In this document: positions 33,601 through 42,296 of the stretch, piece after piece | Layout: each line of letters begins with the position of its first letter | Numbering within the stretch: position 1 is the stretch's first letter | Source: Agromyces subbeticus DSM 16689 | GTDB taxonomy: Bacteria; Actinomycetota; Actinomycetes; Actinomycetales; Microbacteriaceae | Length of the DNA: 64,000 bases | Direction of reading: 5' to 3' | Assembly: GCF_000421565.1 (NCBI RefSeq) | Contig: NZ_ATXG01000006.1 | Span: 62,001 to 126,000, forward strand | Notes under the pieces: model-generated | What the model saw: the letters and a program-made list of their open reading frames with translations, nothing else | Databases searched by the model: none | Told to the model about the DNA's origin: nothing | Made by a program: the position numbers and the translations under genes

Positions 33601-34257
33601 AACACGGTCGTCGCCGAGAACCCCAACGTGTTCTTGATCCTCGCGGGCCACGAGCACGGCGTCGGCACGAACGTGAAGCCCGATGTCGGCGAGATCGGAA
33701 ACGGTGTCGTCGAGCTGCTGGCGGACTACCAGTTCTACACGGTCTCCGCCGACAGGCTCGGGCTCACCGAAATCGGCGGCTACCAGCCGACTGATCAGCT
33801 GCGCTTCGGGGCGAGCTTCTTCCGCTTGCTGCAGATCGACGTCGAACGCGGCATCATGAACGTCGACACCTACTCGCCGCTGCTCGACGAGTTCGGCGCC
33901 ACCGAGTACGACGACCGGCACCGCTACGACGGCACCGAAGACAACATGGTGCTGCCGATCGACCTCACGAGCCGCACGACGACCCTGCAGACCGACTCGG
34001 TCGCGATCTACTCGCCGACGGCCGTGATCGGCGAGTCGACCGTCGCCTCCGGTGAGGTCGCCACCGTCGACTGGTCGAAGCTGAAAGCCGGCAACGCCTA
34101 CGCCTGGATCGTCACGGCACGGTCGGCGGGCGGCGGTGAGACCACCTCCGAACCGGCGGTGTTCGTCACGAAGGACACGACGGGCAAGCCCGGAGTGTGG
34201 GACCAGCAGTCGCCGCTCTTCCCGTTCTTCCAGCCGAGTGAGCCCGTCGCGGGATGA
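30646..34257 (+). CDS. Large secreted calcineurin-like metallophosphatase with tandem beta-domains
   Basis: 1203 residues. Signal peptide: basic start, hydrophobic core, cleavage near AFA/VP (39), then a KPKPKPQP linker. Two homologous ~170-residue domains follow (about 75-250 and 280-460), each with VGxNSIEARYxxHxLVNG, INTIELVTG-like and CG(L/V)N(H/R)DDF stretches and paired cysteines. Ig-like segments lie before the phosphatase domain: HFTDTQ (771-776), TGDV with Asp near 822, AGNHD near 865, SHDY and GHEHG near 1000. No wall anchor is seen. It is coupled to the next gene by ATGA. Confidence 0.88.
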   Translation: MRWRNERDRARGSSRGAVATAIAAVIGAAMLVPAQAAFAVPLADAPATAVAASKPKPKPQPSQPVAPPPLLVPATGAFLEGTETIAATPVAVDDDVTSLTLDGAELDATETVGVSYLRFDVGTNSIEARYGNHVLVNGEHRLELDDSVNERIDLEVPNGYLVQGENTIEFVTGAIESSCGLNHDDFVLSNIGLELLGEVADGEENEYSYSFGDGSCGSNTSLRLSAELSFFVLGDPQGTTGLTAELDTTTVANGEHTIVASTASGVSAASTVNVNNAPTGAPYVTPADGTIAHGVQQIFATQRTTAEGGVASLTVDDASIGAVPTLGAGDAAFSFNVGSNSIEARYRSHLLVNGMRQDLGGDYLNRRVDIAFPNEWLKPGANTIQLVTGGVDATCGVNRDDFAVSAIALASASGAAAGVALKPTYSMGDGNCGSSATALREVTLQFTVEGAAQGLRADFDTTTIDDGAHTIAAASTTGEVATRSIVTDNSGPAVLSSVPATGQTITSAVALDVRLDDPSGVLSGPDVTLDGAAIALAAPIGPGLAAGEHTLVVNAVDGLGNAVAHEIVFVSAGIPDAPAELAPASGSTDVGDAVSLSARVAEPDGGEVTATFSQAEILTPNHVWQGTSPIVPTTLQVEGEQKVTGPSALTPGDGRTLDTEASRDVTFQRFDVMVKGHVQAPVLRWAGVIDPDRLASLRAWNLEAGAWDVLASARGAAAGDTVLTANVDDRYLDGQRVHVMVTGEDPFADDLEAGDPDGFADPASYDFSIAHFTDTQYISEGAVEQETSAERAVWESAYAGIVDWIAANAESRKISYVAHTGDVIENNIRKPATPELEQQVVGEFEVSSRQQGVLDAAGVPNGVIAGNHDNQSGTENGAEAIFNRYYGPDRYAAASEGWAHAEYGGPWREGDNQNHYDLFSAGGLDFVVVGLSYGVTREEAEWAGSVFAQFPGRNGILLSHDYLAPSTQPDGRNAAFSAPDGSMLYNTVVAENPNVFLILAGHEHGVGTNVKPDVGEIGNGVVELLADYQFYTVSADRLGLTEIGGYQPTDQLRFGASFFRLLQIDVERGIMNVDTYSPLLDEFGATEYDDRHRYDGTEDNMVLPIDLTSRTTTLQTDSVAIYSPTAVIGESTVASGEVATVDWSKLKAGNAYAWIVTARSAGGGETTSEPAVFVTKDTTGKPGVWDQQSPLFPFFQPSEPVAG

Positions 34258-35429
34258 CCGACCATCCACCTCGCCGCCGCGGTCCGTTCGCACGGACCGC
34301 GGCGGCGATCGGCGCCGCGTTCATCGGCGCCGCAGTCGTCGCACTCGCGCTTCCCGCGGCACCCGCTTCGGCGCACGATGCCACCACCTCGGCAGCCGCC
34401 GACATCGAACGATCGAGCGGAGCGGTCGTCGTCGAGCTCGAACTCGAGTACGACCTGCTGATGAAGTCGGCGTGGCTCTACGCCGAGGCCTACGAGGCGA
34501 CCGACCGCGACGTGCAGCTCGAGCAACTGGCCGAGAACGCCGACGCCGTCGACGAGTACGTCACGGAACGGTTCGCACTCGACGCGCACGGAGATCGCTG
34601 CCGCCTCGAGCGGGTCGACACCGGTGACATCCGTGACCGCGATGCGCGCGCCTTCGCCGTGCTCACGTACGCGGCCGATTGCTCCGGTGCCGCCGACGCG
34701 ACGCTCTCGGCGTCGAGTGCGCTGTTCCCCGATATCGAGGGGTTCGTGCACGACACCGAGACGCTCGTCTCATGGAACATCGACGGCGTCGCGGGCAGTG
34801 CGCTGCTCACCGCGGCGACGCCGACCACCGAGCTGGGGTCGATGGCCGGGCACCTCGGCGAGTTCTTCCTGCTCGGCGCCGAGCACCTGCTGCTCGGACT
34901 CGACCACATCCTCTTCCTCGTCGCTCTCCTCCTCGGAGCCAGGAGCCTGCGCGGCATCATCGTGACCGCGACGACCTTCACCGTCGCGCACAGCGTGACC
35001 TTCCTCCTCGCGGGCATGGGGATCGTGAGCGTGCCGGCCGAGATCGTGGAACCGGTCATCGCCCTGTCGATCGTGGCGGCCGCAGGCGCCGTCTTCTTCC
35101 GTCGAGACGTGCCGGCGCGGTACCTGATGCCCGTCGTCTTCGCGTTCGGGCTCCTGCACGGGCTCGGCTTCGCGAGTGCGCTCGGCATCGTCGCCGCCTG
35201 GTCGTGGGAGCTGCTCGGCTCGCTGCTCGTCTTCAACCTCGGCATCGAGGTCGTGCAACTCGCGATCATCGCCATCGCGTTCCCGCTGCTCCTGCTGCTC
35301 CGGCGCACGCCTGCCGCTGATCTCACGACGAAGGCGATCGGCGCGCTCGTTGCCGCGGTGGGGCTGTTCTGGGTCGTCGAACGCGTCGTCGCCGCGGTCG
35401 GAACCGTCACGGCCGTCGCGGCCGGGTGA
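34254..35429 (+). CDS. HupE/UreJ-family membrane protein with extracytoplasmic domain
   Basis: 391 residues: signal peptide ending LPAAPASA/HD (40), an extracytoplasmic domain to about residue 195, then six or so membrane helices containing GAEHLLLGLDHILFLVALLL, FTVAHSVTFLLA and FGLLHGLGFASAL, the HupE/UreJ_2 signature with clustered His/Asp. HupE proteins are proposed nickel/cobalt permeases, though the signal peptide form is uncharacterised. Its start overlaps the phosphatase stop (ATGA), so the two proteins are produced together, probably acting at the same cell surface. Confidence 0.9.
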   Translation: MTDHPPRRRGPFARTAAAIGAAFIGAAVVALALPAAPASAHDATTSAAADIERSSGAVVVELELEYDLLMKSAWLYAEAYEATDRDVQLEQLAENADAVDEYVTERFALDAHGDRCRLERVDTGDIRDRDARAFAVLTYAADCSGAADATLSASSALFPDIEGFVHDTETLVSWNIDGVAGSALLTAATPTTELGSMAGHLGEFFLLGAEHLLLGLDHILFLVALLLGARSLRGIIVTATTFTVAHSVTFLLAGMGIVSVPAEIVEPVIALSIVAAAGAVFFRRDVPARYLMPVVFAFGLLHGLGFASALGIVAAWSWELLGSLLVFNLGIEVVQLAIIAIAFPLLLLLRRTPAADLTTKAIGALVAAVGLFWVVERVVAAVGTVTAVAAG

Positions 35430-35444
35430 CCGGGCCGAATGCGC

Positions 35445-36887
35445 TCAGGCGCCGGCCGTCTCCTCAACCGGACGGTGCTCGACCTCGTCGACCGAGGCGC
35501 TCGGCATGGCGAGTCCGCCGGCGATCGTGACGACGGCCGCCGCGAGCACCGCCACGAACACCGCGGTCGATGCGCCGTGGATCGCCACCGGCGAGTGCTC
35601 GCCGAGCCCTGATCTCGCGATCACGCCGTTCGCCACCGCACCGAAGATCGCGACGCCCACCGCGCTGCCGATCGAGCGCAGGAACATGTTCGCACCGGTG
35701 ACCACGCCGCGTTCCGTCCACGGCACCGACGACTGCGCGGCGATCAAGGTGGGCGAGGCGACGAGCCCGAGGCCGAGGCCCACGATGAAGCATGCGATCG
35801 CGGTGGTCCACACATTCGGCACGAATGATGCCGCGACGAGCGCCGCTGAGCCGGCAACGGTGATCGCGAGGCCGATGAGCGCGGTGCTGCGGAAGCCGAT
35901 GCGCAGGAACAACCGGCCCGCCTGACTCGCCGAGATGGGCCAGCCGAGCGTCAGCGCGGCGACCGCGAGGCCCGAGATGAGCGGCGTGGCGCCGGCAGTG
36001 GCCTCGAGGAAGGTGGGTACGTACGACGTCAGCCCGATGAGCACCGCGCCCACGCCGAGCGAGATGAGCGAGGTCGTCACGATGAGCCGGCGTGAGAAGA
36101 CCCAGAGCGGCAGCACCGGTTCGGCGGCCCGCCGCTCGATGAAGACGAAGGCGACGAGCAGCAGTGCGCCGACCGTGAATGCACCGAGCGACTGCCACGA
36201 CAGCCATGCCCACGCCTGGCCGCCCTCGAGCACCGCGAGGATCAGCAGGGTCAGCGCGATCGTGAGCGTGCTGGCCCCGGCCACGTCGATGCGGTGCTTC
36301 TCGCGGGTGACCGACTCGTGATAGGCGCGCACGAGCATCCACGCCGCGATGAGGCAGAGCGGGATGTTGACGAAGAAGATCCACCGCCACGAGGCGAACT
36401 CGGCGAACAGGCCGCCGAGCGTTGGCCCGACGACCGACGAGACCGCCCAGACGCTCGCGATGTAGCCCTGCACGCGGGCGCGCTCGCGTACCGAGTAGAT
36501 GTCGCCAGTGATGGTGATCGAGACGGGCAGCACGGCGCCGGCGCCGAGGCCCTGCACCGCGCGGAACACGATGAGCGAGGTCATGTCCCATGCGAAGCCG
36601 CAGAGCACCGAGCCGACGAGGAAGAGGCCGATGCCGATGAGCATGATCGGCTTGCGGCCGACGGTGTCGGCGAGCTTGGAGTACAGGGGTACGGAGACGG
36701 CCTGCGCGAGCAGGTAGATCGAGAACAACCACGGGAACTGGGTGAACCCGCCGACGTCGGCGACGATCGACGGCACCGCCGTGGCGAGGATGGTCGAGTC
36801 GATCGCGATCAGCCCGGTCGCGAGCATCACGGCGATGAGCACCGGCCCGCGCTCGGAGCGGAATCCCACTGCGGTCGTCTCGGCCAC
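35445..36887 (-). CDS. MFS transporter, DHA2 (EmrB/QacA) type
   Basis: 480 residues, 14 predicted membrane segments. TM1 LIAIDSTILATAVPSIV and the motif-A loop YSKLADTVGRKPIM are typical; VSSVVGPTLGGLFAEF is the motif-C region in TM5. It is an exporter of unknown drugs or metabolites. There is a cytoplasmic acidic tail (DEVEHRPVEE). The gene is convergent with the HupE gene, 15 bp apart, and no regulator is adjacent. It is unrelated in position to the DHA2 exporter at 838, but the same subfamily. Confidence 0.92.
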   Translation of the reverse strand: MAETTAVGFRSERGPVLIAVMLATGLIAIDSTILATAVPSIVADVGGFTQFPWLFSIYLLAQAVSVPLYSKLADTVGRKPIMLIGIGLFLVGSVLCGFAWDMTSLIVFRAVQGLGAGAVLPVSITITGDIYSVRERARVQGYIASVWAVSSVVGPTLGGLFAEFASWRWIFFVNIPLCLIAAWMLVRAYHESVTREKHRIDVAGASTLTIALTLLILAVLEGGQAWAWLSWQSLGAFTVGALLLVAFVFIERRAAEPVLPLWVFSRRLIVTTSLISLGVGAVLIGLTSYVPTFLEATAGATPLISGLAVAALTLGWPISASQAGRLFLRIGFRSTALIGLAITVAGSAALVAASFVPNVWTTAIACFIVGLGLGLVASPTLIAAQSSVPWTERGVVTGANMFLRSIGSAVGVAIFGAVANGVIARSGLGEHSPVAIHGASTAVFVAVLAAAVVTIAGGLAMPSASVDEVEHRPVEETAGA

Positions 36888-37061
36888 GTTCCTCCTCGGT
36901 TCCGGGCGCGCAGAAGTGCTCCCATGAATGGCAACGCCGGCGAGCCCGATTCATTCCGGATGTCGCCGACATCGTGCAGCCGTTCTGCCCCGCGGATACC
37001 GGAACGAACTCGCCGGGTCAAGCACGTGCTCCGGACGGCGCCGCCCGCTACCGTCGGATTC

Positions 37062-38192
37062 ATGCGGATCCGAACGAAACGAGTGGCGCCCGCGCCACCC
37101 CCTGCCAGCGCGGAGATCACGAGCGACGGCCACGGGCGGACACCCGAGGTCAAGATCCGCGCCTTCCGCATCGGATTCGTCGGCGCGCTCGGGGTGCTGC
37201 TGGCGGTGATGCTTGGCGGCATTCTCGGCGAGCTCGGTACGGTCATCCTCTACGTGGCCCTCGCACTCTTCCTCGCGCTCGGCCTCGACCCCATCGTCAG
37301 TTGGCTGCAGCGACGCGGCATGCCGAGGTGGGTCGCGATCCTCATCGTCTTCGCCGGGGTGATCGGCATCTTCGCCGGCCTCATCGCGACCATCGTGCCG
37401 ATCGTGGTCGAACAGACAACGATCGTCGTCGAGAACTGGGACGACATCGTCACGAACTTCACGAACAGCGATTTCGTGGCGTGGCTCAACAACCTCACCG
37501 GCAGCGGACACGCGATCGAAGACGCCATCACCTCGGCGGGCGACTGGCTCGCCGACCCCGAGAACCTCGGTTCGCTCGGCGGCGGCATCCTCGCGGTCGG
37601 CGTCGGCATCGCGGGCGGCTTCACGGGCGCCACCATCGTGCTCATCCTCACCCTCTACTTCCTCGCCTCGCTCGACTCGATGAAGCGCTACGCATCGCGC
37701 TTCGTGCCGGCGAGTTCGCGCGGCGCGTACCGCGACGTCTCCGAAGAGATCACGGGCTCGGTCGGTCGCTACGTCATCGGCCAGTTCGGTCTCGGCGCGA
37801 TCAACGGCGTGCTGAGCCTCATCTACCTCTCGATCATCGGCGCGCCCGCTCCGATCCTGCTCGCCTTCATCGCGTTCCTCTTCTCGCTCGTTCCGCTCGT
37901 CGGTACCCTCACCGGCGCGGTCATCATCTCGTTGGTCTCGTTCGCCGCGTCACCCGAGACCGCGCTCGCCGCGGCGATCTACTATCTGATCTACATGCAG
38001 GTCGAGGCCTACGTGTTGAGCCCGCGCATCATGAGTCGTGCGGTCGCGGTGCCCGGGGCGCTCGTCGTGATCGCCGCGGTGGCGGGCGGCACGCTCGGCG
38101 GGGTGCTCGGCGCGCTCGTTGCGATTCCCGTCGCTGCGTCGCTCATCATCATCGTCGAGAAGGTCGTCTTCCCGCGTCAGGACACCGTCTGA
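37062..38192 (+). CDS. AI-2E family transporter (YdiK/PerM-like permease)
   Basis: 376 residues with about eight membrane segments and the AI-2E family elements: VALALFLALGLDPIVSWL, RRGMPRWVAILIVF, GSVGRYVIGQFGLGAING and FLFSLVPLVGTLTG. Members export autoinducers or ions, or act as Na+/H+ antiporters, so the substrate is open. TACCGT (37049-37054) ends 7 nt before the ATG with no ribosome site, so it is likely leaderless. Longer upstream frames are not conserved. It faces the Eis-like gene. Confidence 0.88.
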   Translation: MRIRTKRVAPAPPPASAEITSDGHGRTPEVKIRAFRIGFVGALGVLLAVMLGGILGELGTVILYVALALFLALGLDPIVSWLQRRGMPRWVAILIVFAGVIGIFAGLIATIVPIVVEQTTIVVENWDDIVTNFTNSDFVAWLNNLTGSGHAIEDAITSAGDWLADPENLGSLGGGILAVGVGIAGGFTGATIVLILTLYFLASLDSMKRYASRFVPASSRGAYRDVSEEITGSVGRYVIGQFGLGAINGVLSLIYLSIIGAPAPILLAFIAFLFSLVPLVGTLTGAVIISLVSFAASPETALAAAIYYLIYMQVEAYVLSPRIMSRAVAVPGALVVIAAVAGGTLGGVLGALVAIPVAASLIIIVEKVVFPRQDTV

Positions 38193-38203
38193 CCTGACCG
38201 CGG

Positions 38204-38255
38204 GAGTACCCGTTGTGCGCGAGAGTTCCGATCGCAAGTCATCTTGCGGGTACTC
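38204..38255. terminator. Weak inverted repeat between convergent genes
   Basis: GAGTACCCG (38204-38212) and CGGGTACTC (38247-38255) match perfectly but are separated by 34 nt. The position between the AI-2E and Eis-like gene ends suggests a terminator. Confidence 0.35.
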
Positions 38256-38272
38256 GGCCGCGCATCAGGTAC

Positions 38273-39604
38273 TCAGAACCAGATGCTGAGGTGGGGGGTG
38301 CGCTGCGAGGCGAACATGCGATCGGCGAGTTCGATCGAGCGCGGTGACGTCTCGCTGATGCGTCCAGCCCGGGCGAGCACCGAAGGGTGCACCCCGCCGA
38401 GGTAGATCGCGCCGAGCTCGCCGACCCCGAGCCGGATGCCGCGTGCGCCCTTCACGGATGCCGCGGCTTCCGCTGAATCGATGGCCGTGACCTCGGCTCG
38501 GCCCGCGTCGTCGACGACGAGTTCGAACCGACCGGCGGCGATGCCGACCGGGTCGGTCACGTCGATCACGAGGCGACCGGCCGTGCTGTACCGGCGTGCG
38601 GCGAGGGCCGCGACCGGGTCGATCACGCGCAACCAGAGGTGATCGACGACGTCGGTGAGCGTGATCGCCCGCGGGTCTTCGAGCAGCCACGGCAACGGCT
38701 CGTCGACCGATCGCAGCAGCCCGCGCGTGCCCGACACGTAGTCCTGCTCGACGAGGAATCGCCAGAGCGCCCGCTCGGCATCGTCGGTCGCCGCGGCGAA
38801 GAAGTCGAACTCGGCGACGCCAGGCTCGTTGGGCTCGCGGGTCACGTGGAAGACCGCGAACCCCTGCGGGTGGCCGCGCTCGTCGTCGTAACGCACGACC
38901 CTGCGCGACCGCGACCGCTCACCCTCGGGGTCGTGCAGGCCGAGCACGCGATCGAGCAGGCCCGGCCAGCGGTCGATCTCGCCCGGGGTGCGCGCGACGG
39001 CGCGGCGAGCCAGTGCCGGCGCGATCTCGCGAACCGACGCGGCGTCGACGAACTGCACGCGGCCCGGGGCATCCGGACCGACCCAGTGCGCGCGCCGCCG
39101 GTCGACGTACACGGTCGCCGAGCGCGCGGCGGGGGCGTAGCCGTACCGTCCGTAGATCGTGGCCTCGGTCGCGGTGAGCATGGCGAGCGCAGCGCCGGCC
39201 GCACGTGCGTTCTGCAGTTCGGCGAGCATCAGCGCGCGGGCGATGCCGCGGCGCCGGTGCGTCGGCGAGACGGTGACGGAACTCACGGCCCATGCGTCGA
39301 CGCTGCGGCCGCCGGGAACGCTGAGGCCAGTGGGCCAGCTCGAGACGGTCGCCACCGGCACGGCCGGGTCGGCGATCGTGGGGTCGTACACGCCGTGCAC
39401 ACGGCGGTCGGCGAGCATGCCGCGGTCGAACTCGAGGTCGATCGGGCGAGGCCGCGCGTGGTGGAAGCCGCGGAAATCGGCCTGCACCCAGGCATCCGTT
39501 GCCGCGGCGTCGCGCGTGTCGACCAGGCGATACGCGAGCCCTCTCGCGGAGAGCGTGGCCAGTGCCTCGGAGTCGGCGGGGAATCCCTGCAGGTCGAACG
39601 ACAT
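38273..39604 (-). CDS. Eis-like GNAT N-acetyltransferase
   Basis: 443 residues from the ATG at 39602-39604. An N-terminal GNAT domain (VSSVTVSPTHRRRGIARALM is the acetyl-CoA pyrophosphate loop), a second GNAT-like domain around AEFDFFAA, and a C-terminal SCP2-like domain (VTAIDSAEAAASVKGA) make up the three-part Eis architecture. It ends in Trp-Phe with a free carboxylate, as in Eis, where the terminal carboxylate acts in catalysis. Eis enzymes acetylate aminoglycosides and other amines. -10 TACGAT lies 6 nt before the ATG. Confidence 0.9.
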   Translation of the reverse strand: MSFDLQGFPADSEALATLSARGLAYRLVDTRDAAATDAWVQADFRGFHHARPRPIDLEFDRGMLADRRVHGVYDPTIADPAVPVATVSSWPTGLSVPGGRSVDAWAVSSVTVSPTHRRRGIARALMLAELQNARAAGAALAMLTATEATIYGRYGYAPAARSATVYVDRRRAHWVGPDAPGRVQFVDAASVREIAPALARRAVARTPGEIDRWPGLLDRVLGLHDPEGERSRSRRVVRYDDERGHPQGFAVFHVTREPNEPGVAEFDFFAAATDDAERALWRFLVEQDYVSGTRGLLRSVDEPLPWLLEDPRAITLTDVVDHLWLRVIDPVAALAARRYSTAGRLVIDVTDPVGIAAGRFELVVDDAGRAEVTAIDSAEAAASVKGARGIRLGVGELGAIYLGGVHPSVLARAGRISETSPRSIELADRMFASQRTPHLSIWF

Positions 39605-39755
39605 CAAGCCATCGTAGTCGGCGGGTCGTCGACGCGGGGCTGCGAGCCGCCGGCACCGACTGCGAGGTCGAAGCCGACACCGCGGCCGTTCCAGACGAAG
39701 AACGCACACGAATCGTTGTCTCGTGTCGCGGCGAATTCACGCGCACACTGGTGGC

Positions 39756-40397
39756 ATGCGTCGACTCCCGTTGATCGCCGCCGGCCTCGGCATGGTCGTC
39801 GTCGTGCTGCTCGTCTCGGGCTGCGCCCGGAATCTCATCGGCGAACCGATCGAGGTGACGGCGAGCTCCTCGCCCACCGGCGAGGTCACGGGTGACGGCA
39901 CCGTTCGCGAGGCCGACGGGTCGGCTCCCGAACTCTGCCTCGGGGGAGTGGCCGAGTCGTATCCGCCGCAATGCTCGGGCCCAGAGATCGTCGGCTGGGA
40001 GTGGTCGCGCGCCGAGGGCGAGGAGACGGCCTCCGGGGTCACCTGGGGCGGATATTCCGTGCGTGGCACGTGGGACGGCGAGCGGTTCACCCTCACCGAA
40101 CCGCCGGTGCCGCACGAGCCGGGTGAAGTGCACGCGATGCTCGATCCGCGGTTCGACCCGGCGAATGCGGGCGACTCGACGGAGACGGAGCTCGACGCGG
40201 TGCAGGCCGAGCTCCGTGCCGAGGTGCCGTCTCCGCTGCCGGCCGATGGACGCGTGCCGTACCTCGCGTCATGGACCGAGAACGGCTACGTGGTCGTCCT
40301 GGTGATCTTCGACGACGGGGCCGCGCAACGCCGGATGGACGACCGATTCGGCGACGGCCGCGTGATCGTGCTCTCGGCGCTCGCGCCGGTTGCGTGA
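39756..40397 (+). CDS. Putative lipoprotein of unknown function
   Basis: 213 residues. MRRLPLIAAGLGMVVVVLLV then Ser-Gly-Cys23 forms a lipobox for lipid modification and anchoring in the membrane. The mature part contains two cysteines (LCLGGVAESYPPQCSG), a tryptophan-rich segment (GWEWSRAEG, TWGGYSVRGTW) and a late VVVLVIFDDGAAQRRM. No domain is recognised. CACACT lies 6 nt before the ATG. It sits alone between the divergent Eis-like gene and the convergent LacI gene. Confidence 0.78.
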   Translation: MRRLPLIAAGLGMVVVVLLVSGCARNLIGEPIEVTASSSPTGEVTGDGTVREADGSAPELCLGGVAESYPPQCSGPEIVGWEWSRAEGEETASGVTWGGYSVRGTWDGERFTLTEPPVPHEPGEVHAMLDPRFDPANAGDSTETELDAVQAELRAEVPSPLPADGRVPYLASWTENGYVVVLVIFDDGAAQRRMDDRFGDGRVIVLSALAPVA

Positions 40398-40449
40398 ACG
40401 CTACGCGGTCACGGATGCCGCGAGGTCCGGGCTCACCGCGGTCGCCCGG

Positions 40450-41499
40450 TCAGCCCGCCCGTGGCGGCGTGGACTCGCGCAGCACGACCTCGGTGGGCAC
40501 CGGCTGCTCGTCGATCTCGCGCGTGTCGTCGAGCGCGAGGCGCAGGGCGCGGCGACCGACCTCGTCGAGCGGAATGCGCACGGTGCTGAGCGGCGGGGTC
40601 ACGTCGCGCACCGTCGGAATGTCGTCGAAGCCCGCGACCGCGACATCGCGCCCCGGCACGAGGCCGGCATCGCGGATCGCCGACATCGCACCCACCGCCA
40701 TGACGTCGTTGACGGCGAACACGAGTTCGGTGCCGCCGAGGCCTCGCTCGATGAGAGCGCCCATGCCGTCGTAGCCGCCGTCGCGCGTGAAGTCGGGGCG
40801 CACGATGCGGGCCGCGTCGATCGAGATGCCGGTTGCCGCGAGGCCCGCGGTGAATCCGCGGAAGCGATCGTCGGCCGTGCGCAGGCCTTCGGGGCCGGCG
40901 ATCGCGGCGAAGTCGCGGTAGCCGGCTTCGACGAGGGCTCGCGCGAGCGCTTCACCGCCGGCAGCGTTGTCGAGGCTCACCGTGCGGAATGGCAACTCGT
41001 TGCTGCTGATGAACGTCACCCGCCCGCCGTTCGCCTCGAAGGCGCGCAACTCGTCGGCGAGTGCCGCCGAGGTCGGCTCGTCGTCGCGACGGGAGGCGGC
41101 GAGGATCATCACTCGCGGGCGCTGGCCCCGCAGACTGCGCACGAGCGCGAGCTCGCGCTCGGGATCGCGCTCGGTCGCCGCCACCGTGACGATGAGGCCC
41201 TCGTGATCAGCCTCGCGAACGACACCCGCGGCGATCTGCGAGAAGTACGGGTCGGTGATGTCGGCAACGAGCAGTGCGACGGTCATCGAGGTGCCGCGAG
41301 CGACCGCCTGGGCCGAGAGGTTCGGCGAGTAGTCGAGCTTCGCCGCGGCGGCGAGCACGCGCTGGCGGAACTCATCGTTGACCTTGCGGTTGCTGCCGTT
41401 GAGCGAGCGCGAGGCGGTCGCGAGCGAGACGCCTGCCTCGCGTGCGACATCGTGCAGCGTCGCCGGTGTGCGCCTGCTCGTCATGCCGCCGTCGACCAT
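40450..41499 (-). CDS. LacI-family transcriptional regulator
   Basis: 349 residues. DNA-binding HTH and hinge: TLHDVAREAGVSLATASRSLNGSNRKVNDEFRQRV, split by the usual turn, and LDYSPNLSAQAVARG. The periplasmic-binding-like domain contains VALLVADITDPYFSQI and ends NDVMAVGAMSAIRDAGL and VAVAGFDDIPTVRDVTPPLST. No sugar genes are adjacent, so its target is probably elsewhere. An ATG five residues in (MTSRRTP) is an equally good start. Confidence 0.9.
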   Translation of the reverse strand: MVDGGMTSRRTPATLHDVAREAGVSLATASRSLNGSNRKVNDEFRQRVLAAAAKLDYSPNLSAQAVARGTSMTVALLVADITDPYFSQIAAGVVREADHEGLIVTVAATERDPERELALVRSLRGQRPRVMILAASRRDDEPTSAALADELRAFEANGGRVTFISSNELPFRTVSLDNAAGGEALARALVEAGYRDFAAIAGPEGLRTADDRFRGFTAGLAATGISIDAARIVRPDFTRDGGYDGMGALIERGLGGTELVFAVNDVMAVGAMSAIRDAGLVPGRDVAVAGFDDIPTVRDVTPPLSTVRIPLDEVGRRALRLALDDTREIDEQPVPTEVVLRESTPPRAG

Positions 41500-41566
41500 G
41501 GTTCCTCCTGCATCAAGTCGCCCTCGGGCGGCTCGACTCTACCGCGGGTGCCGCGCTACGAGACCG

Positions 41567-42169
41567 TCAGCTGGGGAGGAGAACGCGCACTTGGCTGCGG
41601 ATGTCGTCGAGGATCTCGTCGACGGAGCGGGCGATGTTGATGGTGGCGGCCATGCTGACGAACATGACCGCGGAGACGATGCGCGCAAGTACCGCCGCGT
41701 CGCCGGCGCTGACGTTCGGGTCGCGTTGCACGACCGTCGCAATGGCCTCTTCAGTCTGCGCGGTGAGGGCGAGCGCGTCGCGGTGGTACGGCTCTTCGGG
41801 ATCGCCGAAGACGATCTCGCGCAGGTAGGTGCGCCCGTTGTCGATCTGGGTGCGGTTGCACTCCACGACGGGGCTCACGATCGCCATGACCGCGTCGAGC
41901 ACGCCGGAGATCTCTGCAGCAGCAGCTCGCCCTGCTGCAAGGGCGTCGACATAGCTCGAATTCTGCACGAGCAGGAGCAGCTCGCCCTTGGTCTTGGCGT
42001 AGAGGAACAGCGTGCCGGTGCCGATGTCGGCCTTGTCGGCGATCTGCTGGGTCGTGACCTCGTCGACGCCGTGCTTCGCGAAGAGCTCGCCGGCCGCCGC
42101 GGTGATGCGCTCCAGCTTGTCGAGCTTGTTCCGCTCGCGCCGCCCGACCGGTTGCGGGGCGATGGCCAT
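41567..42169 (-). CDS. TetR/AcrR-family transcriptional regulator
   Basis: 200 residues from ATG 42167-42169 (GGAG 5 nt upstream). HTH: RITAAAGELFAKHGVDEVTTQQIADKADI cut by the turn, then GTGTLFLYAKTKGELLLL. The C-terminal domain is helical and does not name a ligand. It is the last gene of the minus-strand cluster 45045-41567 and may regulate it, but its upstream region carries its own palindrome (42206-42221) different from the operators at 45082-45108. Confidence 0.9.
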   Translation of the reverse strand: MAIAPQPVGRRERNKLDKLERITAAAGELFAKHGVDEVTTQQIADKADIGTGTLFLYAKTKGELLLLVQNSSYVDALAAGRAAAAEISGVLDAVMAIVSPVVECNRTQIDNGRTYLREIVFGDPEEPYHRDALALTAQTEEAIATVVQRDPNVSAGDAAVLARIVSAVMFVSMAATINIARSVDEILDDIRSQVRVLLPS

Positions 42170-42205
42170 GGCGTCTCCATTTCGGAATACATGTCGACGA
42201 CAATC

Positions 42206-42221
42206 TCTGATTGCAGTCAGA
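42206..42221. promoter_or_regulatory. Operator candidate upstream of tetR
   Basis: TCTGATTGCAGTCAGA has perfect TCTGA/TCAGA arms and lies 37 bp before the TetR ATG, consistent with autoregulation. An overlapping CAATC-TCT-GATTG palindrome is at 42201-42213. Confidence 0.5.
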
Positions 42222-42296
42222 ACTGTGCGGACTCGGATGTGCTTCGGTTCATTCTTCCACGCGTAACGCACCGCCGGTCGGCCGCGTGGACTCTGA

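Noticed and set aside
36294..37061. Long upstream extension of the AI-2E transporter frame
   Set aside because: It overlaps antisense to the MFS gene; conserved sequence, and a TANNNT-N7-ATG promoter layout, place the start at 37062.
36888..37061. 174-bp gap between MFS and AI-2E genes
   Set aside because: It contains only the -10 TACCGT listed for the AI-2E gene; no operator or small gene could be supported.
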